Source of the DNA: Pseudaminobacter sp040045035
GTDB lineage: Bacteria; Pseudomonadota; Alphaproteobacteria; Rhizobiales; Rhizobiaceae
Assembly: GCF_040045035.1 (NCBI RefSeq)
Contig: NZ_JBDZDS010000011.1
Location: 124,001 to 188,000, forward strand
Direction of reading: 5' to 3'
DNA: 64,000 bases
Part shown: positions 8,169 to 15,857 of the stretch, one piece after another
How positions within the stretch are numbered: the first letter of the stretch is position 1
Layout: each line of letters opens with the position of its first letter
Position numbers and translations under genes: made by a program
Notes under the pieces: generated by a model
The model's input: only the letters and a program-made list of their open reading frames with translations
Told to the model about the DNA's origin: nothing
The model's database searches: none

Positions 8169-9212
8169 ATGCTGGAGGGGGGCGAGGCGCGCCCGCATGC
8201 GCCACCGAAAGTCCTGGCATCGGCCGCCAATGGCGTGATCGAGCTGATACAGCGTAAGGGCGGCTGTGCTGAAGCGATATTCGCCAGCGCATCGATCCGC
8301 ATGTCGGACGTGGGTTGTCCGACAAACGAACTCAATCTGCATCAGTATTGTACGCTTTTCGAGCAGGCCGCTCGACAGACCGGGAATGACAACTTCGGCC
8401 TGGAGTTTGGAGCCCAGTTCCAGCCCAAGGAACTCGGGCCATTGGGATACGCCGCGATATCTTCGCCCACTCTCGGCGCGGCGCTTCGCAATGTCGAGGC
8501 TTATTTTCCAGCCCACCAGGGACAGTCGACCTTCAGCTTCATTCCGGAAGGCGACATAGTCTGGCTGAGCTACCAGATAACCGACCCACGCATCGCGGAC
8601 CGCCGCCAGGATGCGGAACTCTCGCTCGGCATGTTCTGCAACATCTTCCGGCAGGCGCTGGGGAAGAACTGGGCGCCGCTGGAGGTGAGGTTCGAGCATT
8701 CCAAACCCGATGGCGCCAGCGACCATTCCCGTTATTTCAACGCGCCGGTTCAGTTCGGCAGGCGCACCAACGCCTTCGCCTTCCGCCGCGACGTGCTTGG
8801 CAGCAAGATGCCGGAGCCGGATCCATATCTGTTTGCAATCATCGAAGCCTTGCTGCGGTCGCGGCGCGATTTCGCCGGCGACCCGCAAGACATCGTCTCG
8901 ATATTGCGCAACCAGGTAAAGATGCATCTGGGCGAGCGCACGCCCAGCATGACGGACATCTCGGTCATCCTGGGAATGAGCAGCGCGACCCTGCAGCGGC
9001 AGCTGAAGGAGATCGGCGTCACCTACAACGACATACTGCGCTCTGCGCGTGAGGAGCTTGCGCTGCATTACATGAAGAACAGCGACATGCCCTTGACCGA
9101 CGTGGCGCTAAATCTCGGCTATTCGGAACTGTCGGCCTTCTCCCGCGCCTTCCGCAACTGGACCGGCATGAGCCCGCACCGCTTCCGTCGCATCGGCGCG
9201 TTCAGCAAGTAG
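8169..9212 (+). CDS. AraC family transcriptional regulator
   Basis: A 347-aa regulator. Residues about 15-210 match the arabinose-binding-like N-terminal domain of OruR-type AraC proteins; the C-terminal 100 residues hold two helix-turn-helices, ending in the signature LGYSELSAFSRAFRNWTGMSPHRFR. It is divergent from the importer/catabolic operon, whose effector it probably senses. Start 8169 follows GGGGAGGAGG; an upstream TTG at 8142 has no comparable ribosome site. Confidence 0.9.
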   Translation: MLEGGEARPHAPPKVLASAANGVIELIQRKGGCAEAIFASASIRMSDVGCPTNELNLHQYCTLFEQAARQTGNDNFGLEFGAQFQPKELGPLGYAAISSPTLGAALRNVEAYFPAHQGQSTFSFIPEGDIVWLSYQITDPRIADRRQDAELSLGMFCNIFRQALGKNWAPLEVRFEHSKPDGASDHSRYFNAPVQFGRRTNAFAFRRDVLGSKMPEPDPYLFAIIEALLRSRRDFAGDPQDIVSILRNQVKMHLGERTPSMTDISVILGMSSATLQRQLKEIGVTYNDILRSAREELALHYMKNSDMPLTDVALNLGYSELSAFSRAFRNWTGMSPHRFRRIGAFSK

Positions 9213-10185
9213 GCGCCTAAGAGTCAGCCAGATGATGTCCCAAGGAGTGGTGTAGCTTCGGCGCTGGCCGTGCTTTCCGGCTTGGGCCGGGAACGGATCG
9301 GCTTGCCGCAGCGGGCAGGCTGATGAGCGGATCATCGCTCATTGCGGCGACATCATCAGCGCGAAGCCTGTGCGGCCTTCATCGCTTCGCAGGTGGGTCT
9401 CGTTTGGAAGCTGGTGTCGGACCCCTGCGCTCGGCCGGCTCCCTCGTGGCCGAAATCAAACGCGACGAAACCGGCGATCGTCTTGGTCCTGTTCACGCCA
9501 CGAGGCATGGCAAGCGCTACCGCCACTATGTCTCCCGGCGGTTGTTGAGCGGCGTGGGCAAGGACGACGCAACCGGCTGGCGGCTTGCCGCATCCGAGAT
9601 CGAGCCGGTCGTCAACGCTGAACTCTGCGCACTGCCCGCTGACGAGGCCGCCATCAGCGGTTGGGTCTGTGCCTTAAGGTCTCCAGCCCAAATGATGCCC
9701 GCGCTTGCTGCAGCCCGGCAGTTCCGAGCCGACGCCCCGGATCAGCAGAGACAGCGCTGCGGCATGATCTCCAGAGTATTTGCCCGAATCACGTTGTCGC
9801 CGGGCTGCATCCGCTTCGAAGCCCGACCGGGGCACTTGCTCGATAAGCTTCTGGGCGGCGTTGTCCCATCAGTTGGCGATGGCAAGCCGGGCGGCGCCGA
9901 AAATGCCCCGCGCCGCCTGCTTGGGACCGGTCGTCTTTGTTGACGACCACGCGGCGGCAAGGACGACCCGGCAAGCCGGCGCGCATGATTCGCGATGCAG
10001 CCTGTATCATGGCGATGCAGCAACCATCGAACCCCTAAACCAGTGGGCACCGACCGGCCGTATCAGCCCAATTCCAGCCGAAAACTCGACCTCAGGACCG
10101 CGCCCCGACCAAAACCGGCCACTAAGCCGCAGAAATGGCGAGACTATTCTCGGAATGAAAAAACAGTCTGTTTTGGCGAAGACTG
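9213..10185. other. Gene-poor interval with mobile-element debris
   Basis: These 970 bases between the AraC gene and the island boundary contain no intact gene that I can support. Frames are open but short, and only the recombinase remnant near 9440-9664 is recognisable. The rest (about 9700-10180) is unidentified. Confidence 0.6.
9440..9664 (+). pseudogene. Remnant of a serine recombinase C-terminal region
   Basis: One frame reads ETGDRLGPVHATRHGKRYRHYVSRRLLSG followed by a GWRLAASEIEPVV segment. This resembles the zinc-ribbon/C-terminal region of large serine site-specific recombinases of rhizobia (short beta segment, RYYVSRRLL, then P/AEIE). The catalytic N-terminal domain is absent and the flanking sequence in the same frame is not recombinase-like, so it is a decayed fragment. 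It lies just outside the tRNA-Ala island and points to an older insertion here. Confidence 0.55.
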
Positions 10186-10204
10186 TTTGGTGGAGCCAAG
10201 CGGG
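10186..10204 (+). repeat. Left attachment repeat of the tRNA-Ala island
   Basis: TTTGGTGGAGCCAAGCGGG is identical, in the same orientation, to 24740-24758, where it forms the 3' end of tRNA-Ala. The flanking bases differ on both sides, as expected for an att core. Confidence 0.85.
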
Positions 10205-10368
10205 GGAGCCGGCGAAACACCAAAAACCGCAGAACTCCGGCCTTTTCTCCGTTGCTCAGCGTGGGGACGGTAGCAGCTTTGCGTAGCAAATCAAGGCGCT
10301 GAAAGGACATTGGAGACGAGGCGAGTTTGATGCTACAGGTTGCACGAACAGTGCGATCATAGGAACCG

Positions 10369-11721
10369 ATGGACTACTTCGAGTTCGCAGCCCGCTATCC
10401 TGACTTTGCAATTGAAGCGAAGCTTGCAAAGCGACGAATGGAAGAGGTCTCACATGCCGTTAGACAGGCATCATCCCGTGATCGTCGTCGTATACTCCTG
10501 CGACGACTACTTCTCGAAGATTTCTCGACCCGGCTCCATTTTGCCTTCGAGGGCGTTCGTAGGGCGGAGCGGCTTGCATCCTACGAGCCGAGGGAGATCA
10601 GCCGGATCGCAACCGAGTTAAATGTTTACGCCCCGCTTTGTGAGCCTGTGGAAACCTGCGTCATTAGACGCGGTTCTCGCAGTCGAAGGATTTTCAGTTT
10701 TCGTCCTAGATCACGCGCCCGACAGTTATTAGTCGCGGAAGCAATCAAGGCGATCCACGCTCCCTTCCCCAACCAGTTCACGGTTGACGGAGGGGTGCCG
10801 GCAGCACTTGATGCTGTTGAGCAAGGTGTCCGGGATGGCTTCGTATTCGGCAGAGAACTCGATATTCGGGATTTCTATCCGAGCGTCCAGCTTGGGCACC
10901 TTGTAAGTGTGCTCCATCCACTCCCAAGAGCGGTTGTAGAAAATACGGTCTGGATGGGCGATGCCGTGCCCCTAGAAGGTCCTGATCTCTTTCTACATGG
11001 AGTAGACGCTGATGGCCCACTTCCCGTCAGAGGCTTGCGCGGATTGCCGCAAGGTTCGGCCTGTTCACCCATCGCCGCCGAGAGGCTTGTTGCCGACGTG
11101 ATACGCGAATTGCCTACGGGCGTCCGCGTCATCACCTACGCCGACAACATTATGCTTCTAAGCGAGACAAAGGACGGGGTGGAGCAGGCGACGACGGCCC
11201 TTGCTGCGGAATTAGAAGCGCGTTCGGCAGGGTCTCTGACGTTGAAGGCCCCTTACGGCGAAATCTACGATGCACGGATTGAAACCGTGCGCTTTCTTGG
11301 GCGGGAGGGCGAGGTTTATCACAAAGCGGGCGAGACCGGCATTGACTGGCCCCCAAACTACTTTGTTCTTAATCAAATCTTCGAATTGATTGAGGAGCCT
11401 TCCACGCCGAGTGACCTCCTCCGCACACAAATTCGTCGTGTGGAGAAGTGGGGTCGAACATATCCGCGTTGGATGCGAGGAGCCGAACATCGATTGCGAT
11501 TGCTCGCTCAACTCAAAGCTAAGCAAGCCTATCTTTCCGGGAGAGTTGAAAGGAGCGTTCTCGTCGGAGAAATCGAACGACACTGGCGCGCGCTCGGCTC
11601 AGCAAGTCCTCTGGATGAACTTCTCCCCGAACCACCGCTGGGAAGCGCCACTTCGCGAGACGATTTGGCAGGTCTCATCACCCAAAGACGCGCACGCATT
11701 CAATCACACCGGTTGTCTTAG
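10369..11721 (+). CDS. Reverse transcriptase domain protein with YADN catalytic box
   Basis: A 450-aa protein with a reverse transcriptase palm: ELDIRDFYPSV (first catalytic Asp, D165), GLPQGSACSPI (225-235) and ITYADNIMLL (Y257-A-D259-N260). The second Asp of the usual YxDD is Asn. About 110 residues precede the fingers and 150 basic/helical residues follow the palm. There is no maturase or endonuclease domain and no intron-like flanks, so it is not a typical group II intron RT; it is more like a stand-alone RT of the kind found in defence loci (DRT/UG-type), but I cannot assign a class. Start ATG has AGGAA upstream. It is the first gene inside the left att site and is convergent with the HNH-like/nuclease pair. 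Confidence 0.85.
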   Translation: MDYFEFAARYPDFAIEAKLAKRRMEEVSHAVRQASSRDRRRILLRRLLLEDFSTRLHFAFEGVRRAERLASYEPREISRIATELNVYAPLCEPVETCVIRRGSRSRRIFSFRPRSRARQLLVAEAIKAIHAPFPNQFTVDGGVPAALDAVEQGVRDGFVFGRELDIRDFYPSVQLGHLVSVLHPLPRAVVENTVWMGDAVPLEGPDLFLHGVDADGPLPVRGLRGLPQGSACSPIAAERLVADVIRELPTGVRVITYADNIMLLSETKDGVEQATTALAAELEARSAGSLTLKAPYGEIYDARIETVRFLGREGEVYHKAGETGIDWPPNYFVLNQIFELIEEPSTPSDLLRTQIRRVEKWGRTYPRWMRGAEHRLRLLAQLKAKQAYLSGRVERSVLVGEIERHWRALGSASPLDELLPEPPLGSATSRDDLAGLITQRRARIQSHRLS

Positions 11722-11841
11722 CCCCCGACGTGGAGAAAGGTATTTTCCGAGCGAAATTGACGCAGATGCAACAAGTTGCAACTGCAACTAAATGCTCTAA
11801 TCCGTTGATACGAGCACTTGCAGACACCCAGTTTTCCGCCT

Positions 11842-12267
11842 CTATCGCGGAATGTGGACGCCATAGCTCTGCGACGCCGTGCCGAATACGTCGGTGATCT
11901 GCAGCCCGTATTTGGCGCGTAGCTGCCCGGCGAGGTCGACCGGGGTCAGGGAGAGCCGAGCAAACCATTCGTCACCAGTGACGGCGTATTGGGCGACAAT
12001 GGCACGCCAGCGGTCGGGGCTGCGGAAGCGCTGATGCAATGCGAGGTGGATCGACTGTGTCAGCGCGTGCGGATGCCAATGATAGTAACTCTCCGAATGC
12101 AATTGCACGCGATCCGTCCGGCCGGAGATGCAACAGACAGTCGGCTTCGCCATCAGCCTATTGTCGATCAAGAACATGACTAGCTGCCAGCCGCGCACGC
12201 GTTCTTCATGCGTGAAGCCGTTATAGACCGGAAGCGCGCCCCACGGCCATTTGCGGAGGCCTTTCAT
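11842..12267 (-). CDS. Small HNH-like protein of unknown function
   Basis: A 141-aa protein. The middle part, VCCISGRTDRVQLHSESYY, then a HLALHQRF segment and PDRW, resembles the small HNH/treble-clef family whose members read C-x2-C ... H-x-E-x-Y ... C-x2-CH-x2-LH-x-RF. Here most of the zinc-binding cysteines are replaced, so metal binding or nuclease activity may be lost or changed. Its ATG overlaps the upstream gene's stop by four bases (ATGA at 12264-12267), so the two products are probably made together and may act together. Confidence 0.55.
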   Translation of the reverse strand: MKGLRKWPWGALPVYNGFTHEERVRGWQLVMFLIDNRLMAKPTVCCISGRTDRVQLHSESYYHWHPHALTQSIHLALHQRFRSPDRWRAIVAQYAVTGDEWFARLSLTPVDLAGQLRAKYGLQITDVFGTASQSYGVHIPR

Positions 12268-13364
12268 TGCGGCCCCGTTGCTAAGGGATCGGCCTCGACT
12301 GCCAGCGGTGCAACTTGTGCACCGAGGCGTGTCAGAATGCCGGCAACCTGATCGGCACACATGCTAATGATCTCGGGGCGCTCCAACCCGGCGCCAACAC
12401 TGATCGGAATGAGCACGCGGCGGTCCTTCTCGACCATAGCCGTGGTCTGGCCGGGGAGCACCGTTCCGCGCCGGAGCGCGTCCAGCACATAGGGTGGCGC
12501 GAAGTTATCGAACCGCAGCCAGAGCGGCGACAGCCTGTGTGTGGCCCAAGCCGCGCAGTCGAAAGCGAGAAAGAACACGATGTCGCCGGAACGTAGATAG
12601 CGGCCGTAATAACCGAGACCGCCGGCAGCCGTGAGCCGCTTCGTATCGCAGATGCCGTCGCCGATCAGCGCCTCGCCGACATCGTAGGCGATTTGGCCAA
12701 GCTGCATGTAGCGCTGCGGAATGTCGGCGGCGGTCAGTTCCTCGCTGCGGAAGGGAATGAAGGCTTCCGTGTCCATACGCTCGCACAGACCGACGAGCTG
12801 GCGCACATCGTCCAGCCGCTCGGTCTCGCGCGCAATCTCCATCTCGCGCAGGATGGCAGACAACACAGCCCGCCAGCTCGTCAGAACAAAGGAATGGCCC
12901 GGCCCGAACGACGCATGCCAAAGCTCGGCTTGCGCCTCGCGCCGCTGGCCAAGATCATGGCCGCCGCTTTTCAGGCGCTTGGTCAGTTCCGACCACAGCG
13001 CCGTCATCCGGGCGGACGGGACCACGAAGACCAGCGCTCCGGGTTGGTCCGGGGACAGCCGCGCGGCATAGGTCAGCGGCTGATTGGCGGTCAAACCTGC
13101 CCAAAATTTACACTCCACGACACAGTGCCGCTTGAGGTCTGCACCACAGCCCTCGATATCGGGTCGGGCTTGGTCATCTGCGGCCGCCTGCGTGGCGAAG
13201 GAGAGGTCGGCGGGCATCGCCACCCCGCCGGCCCCGGCAAGCGCCCTGAACGCCACTCGGGCCGCAGGCGAGCGCGACAGGATAAAGCCCAGCGCCTCGA
13301 TGGCGATATTCTCGGGGGACGGCGCGAACCGCGTGGCAAGATGCGCAAACAGCGTCTCGGTCAT
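12264..13364 (-). CDS. PD-(D/E)XK-type nuclease-like protein
   Basis: A 366-aa protein with a candidate restriction-endonuclease-like core: P68-D69 followed after 14 residues by E84-C-K86 (PDIEG ... VVECKFW), the D-ExK arrangement of this superfamily. Text around it (AGLTANQPLTYAARL, LVFVVPSARM) fits the beta-alpha-beta core. The remaining 250 residues are not recognised. ATG at 13364 is preferred to an in-frame TTG nine bases upstream. It forms a two-gene operon with the overlapping HNH-like gene, within an island that also carries a restriction-modification system. Confidence 0.6.
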   Translation of the reverse strand: MTETLFAHLATRFAPSPENIAIEALGFILSRSPAARVAFRALAGAGGVAMPADLSFATQAAADDQARPDIEGCGADLKRHCVVECKFWAGLTANQPLTYAARLSPDQPGALVFVVPSARMTALWSELTKRLKSGGHDLGQRREAQAELWHASFGPGHSFVLTSWRAVLSAILREMEIARETERLDDVRQLVGLCERMDTEAFIPFRSEELTAADIPQRYMQLGQIAYDVGEALIGDGICDTKRLTAAGGLGYYGRYLRSGDIVFFLAFDCAAWATHRLSPLWLRFDNFAPPYVLDALRRGTVLPGQTTAMVEKDRRVLIPISVGAGLERPEIISMCADQVAGILTRLGAQVAPLAVEADPLATGPQ

Positions 13365-13506
13365 TGCGGGCAAGCCACCCCCATACGAGAGGCCCTCCCT
13401 GACTTCGACTGCGTTGGAAAACCCTCCCCCAAAACATTGGTGAGATAAGGGTCGCGTGTGTGCGTGCTGCGTTCATCGCATAGATGAAGCCGCGCAAAGG
13501 CAACCA

Positions 13507-13944
13507 TCAGAAGCTCACGTCTGGGCTATCGACACATGCCGCCCTGTTGACATTCGGGTTCTGCGCCAGCATCTGTTCGACGGCCGGAGCGACAACATCT
13601 TTGGCCGCTATGCCATATCGCCGGATGATTTCGTCCCGCAGCACGACGACTTGCGCCGTCATTCTGGGCAGCGGCACCCCTTTACAGACTATCAGCAGAT
13701 ATTCGCCCATCACGAGCGTGTTGAGCAGTTGCTTGTCGGTAACCGAACCGAAGAGCGCCTGTCCTCCTCGCGTAACGCCCGGCGTGGTCGGCGCATACTG
13801 AGCAAAGGCCGGCGTTATCATACTGGCCGTAATGCCTACGACGACATTACGGAGAGCGTTTTTTCGTCTCGAAAGTTTGCATGAGGTCGCGGCATCTGCA
13901 TCAACGCATCGCTGAGCCGCCCCAGCTTCATGATCGTTTATCAC
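13507..13944 (-). CDS. Putative exported protein of unknown function
   Basis: About 145 aa from a GTG preceded by GGGGGAA; no ATG gives a better start. Residues about 27-49 (basic LSRRKNALRN, hydrophobic VVVGITASM, then PAFAQ) look like a signal peptide with an AFA cleavage site, giving a mature protein near 98 aa beginning QYAPTTPG. Two cysteines in the mature part could form a disulfide. I recognise no family. The start, and therefore the leader, is uncertain. Confidence 0.45.
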   Translation of the reverse strand: MINDHEAGAAQRCVDADAATSCKLSRRKNALRNVVVGITASMITPAFAQYAPTTPGVTRGGQALFGSVTDKQLLNTLVMGEYLLIVCKGVPLPRMTAQVVVLRDEIIRRYGIAAKDVVAPAVEQMLAQNPNVNRAACVDSPDVSF

Positions 13945-14281
13945 GCGATTTCCCCCGGTGGGCTGTGCTGTCGGTCCGTCCCCGCAGCGTGCCCTTGATC
14001 TTGGTGATCGGGGTGTTAGCAACCGGATAGTCTCGGCCCCATGGCCTTTAGCTCGGAGAGCCTGTTGCATACGCCACAGGCACCCCGACCATACAGGTCA
14101 AGGCTGGCGTCCTTCCGGTGGACACCAAACCGGACTATCCGAGGTTGCTACGCCCCAGCGCTGCACGTTACAACGCCAACATCGTTTTGGCGGGTGTGCC
14201 ACACCTCTGTCAATCGCTTGGCTCGCGACAACTGCCAAGACCGGTTGAGCAAAACTTGGTCTTCAACGCCAAATCAGATAC

Positions 14282-14300
14282 TTGTCTCAAACACTTGAGA
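14282..14300. promoter_or_regulatory. TGTCTCAA/TTGAGA dyad upstream of mod
   Basis: TGTCTCAA and TTGAGA are inverted around ACAC, 22 bases before the methyltransferase ATG. The same half-sites occur, with wider spacing, in front of the resolvase gene, so this may be a binding site for that resolvase or an operator for the mod/res operon. Confidence 0.35.
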
Positions 14301-14321
14301 GCTGATGGGCGATGGTAACGA

Positions 14322-15857
14322 ATGCCGACACTGCGATGGTTGACGAGGGACGATGACATTAGGGCTGCCGGAACGGTGCCCTACCGACTGCTTGAGGAAG
14401 TCCCTGACCTCGGCTATGGCGACCGCAACACCGGTGACATGCTAATTCAGGGCGACAACCTCGATGCTTTGAAGGCACTGCTGCCGTTCTATGCCGGTCA
14501 GGTGAAGTGCATCTTCATCGACCCGCCCTACAATACGAAGTCTGCGTTCGAGCACTACGACGACAATTTGGAGCACTCGCAGTGGCTGGCGATGATGTGG
14601 CCCCGCCTCGAACTGTTGCGTGAGTTGTTGTCGGAGGACGGTTCCATCTGGGTCAGCATTGACGACAACGAGGGCCACTATCTCAAGGTCCTGATGGACG
14701 AGGTGTTCGGGCGGAGGAATTTCATCACCACGGTGATCTGGCATAAGATGTTTTCAGTGAAGAACTCGGCGCAGCATTTCTCTGAAGATCATGATTATGT
14801 TTCGGTCTTTTCGCGCAACAAAGACGTCTGGCGTCCAAATGAGCTTCCGCGATCCGAAAAGCAGGACGCCATGTATAAGAACCCGGATAACGATCCTCGC
14901 GGACCTTGGACCTCCGGCGACTTCTCTGCTCGAAATTTCTATGGAGCGGGGACCTACCCTATCACCAATCCGGCGGGGCGCGTGATCGCTGGCCCCCCGC
15001 CCGGCATGTATTGGCGCTTCTCGAAGGAGAAGCTAGCTGAACTAGACGCGGACAATCGCATCTGGTGGGGTAAAGATGGAAACGGCGTGCCTCGATTGAA
15101 GCGGTTTCTATCCGAAGTGAAGGGCGGTCGGGTTCCACAAACCATCTGGCAGCACGCAGAAGTCGGCCACACTCAAGAGGCGAAGAAAGAAGTCGTAGCA
15201 TTGGATGCTAACGACGTTTTCAGCACCCCAAAGCCCGAGCGCCTGCTCCAGAGGGTGCTGACCATCGCCACCAATCCCGGCGACCTTGTTCTCGATAGCT
15301 TCCTCGGCTCGGGCACGACTGCCGCCGTAGCTCAGAAAATGGGCCGCCGTTACATCGGCATCGAAATGGGCGACCATGCCGAGACCCATTGCCAGCCGCG
15401 TTTGCAGAAAGTCGTGGATGGTGAGCAGGGCGGCATCTCCGAGGCGGCAAACTGGAAAGGCGGCGGCGGCTTCCGCTTCTATCGTCTCGGCGCATCGGTA
15501 TTTGACGAGACTGGTCAAATACGACCCGACATCGAGTTCCCGGTGCTCGCGGCTCACGTGTGGTTTTCGGAAGTCCGGTCCCCATGGTCGAAGCCTTATC
15601 CGCTATCTCCAGTGCTCGGGCTTCATGATGGCCGTGCCTATGGGCTGCTCTACAACGGCATCTTGGGCGACAAGTCGGCCAGCGGCGGCAACGTGCTGAC
15701 GAGGAAGACGCTGGCCGCGATCCGAGACGCGCTGCCCGAGGGCTTCGCTGGTCCCGTCACGGTCTATGGCGAACGCTCCGCGCTGTCTGATGCTTCGCTG
15801 CTGCACGAGCAGATCACCTTCAAGCAGACCCCCTATGACGTAAAGGCGCGGGCGTGA
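14322..15857 (+). CDS. mod: Site-specific DNA adenine methyltransferase (Type III Mod-like)
   Basis: A 511-aa beta-class amino-methyltransferase: the catalytic DPPYNT is at residues 67-72 and the AdoMet-binding LDSFLGSGTT near 324, with a variable target-recognition region between, the order seen in Type III Mod and related enzymes. It would methylate adenine at a short asymmetric site, protecting self DNA from the overlapping res product. The gene ends in a TGA that overlaps the start of res. Ribosome site is weak at this ATG; no better start precedes DPPY. Confidence 0.88.
   Translation: MPTLRWLTRDDDIRAAGTVPYRLLEEVPDLGYGDRNTGDMLIQGDNLDALKALLPFYAGQVKCIFIDPPYNTKSAFEHYDDNLEHSQWLAMMWPRLELLRELLSEDGSIWVSIDDNEGHYLKVLMDEVFGRRNFITTVIWHKMFSVKNSAQHFSEDHDYVSVFSRNKDVWRPNELPRSEKQDAMYKNPDNDPRGPWTSGDFSARNFYGAGTYPITNPAGRVIAGPPPGMYWRFSKEKLAELDADNRIWWGKDGNGVPRLKRFLSEVKGGRVPQTIWQHAEVGHTQEAKKEVVALDANDVFSTPKPERLLQRVLTIATNPGDLVLDSFLGSGTTAAVAQKMGRRYIGIEMGDHAETHCQPRLQKVVDGEQGGISEAANWKGGGGFRFYRLGASVFDETGQIRPDIEFPVLAAHVWFSEVRSPWSKPYPLSPVLGLHDGRAYGLLYNGILGDKSASGGNVLTRKTLAAIRDALPEGFAGPVTVYGERSALSDASLLHEQITFKQTPYDVKARA

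Noticed and set aside
10369..11721. Group II intron encoded protein.
   Set aside because: No maturase X or HNH endonuclease domain and no intron domain V/VI-like hairpin was seen around it.
14041..14321. Possible coding remnant upstream of mod (a frame reading VDTKPDYPRLLRPSAARYNA).
   Set aside because: No start signal, no recognisable family and frames interrupted; not enough to call a pseudogene.
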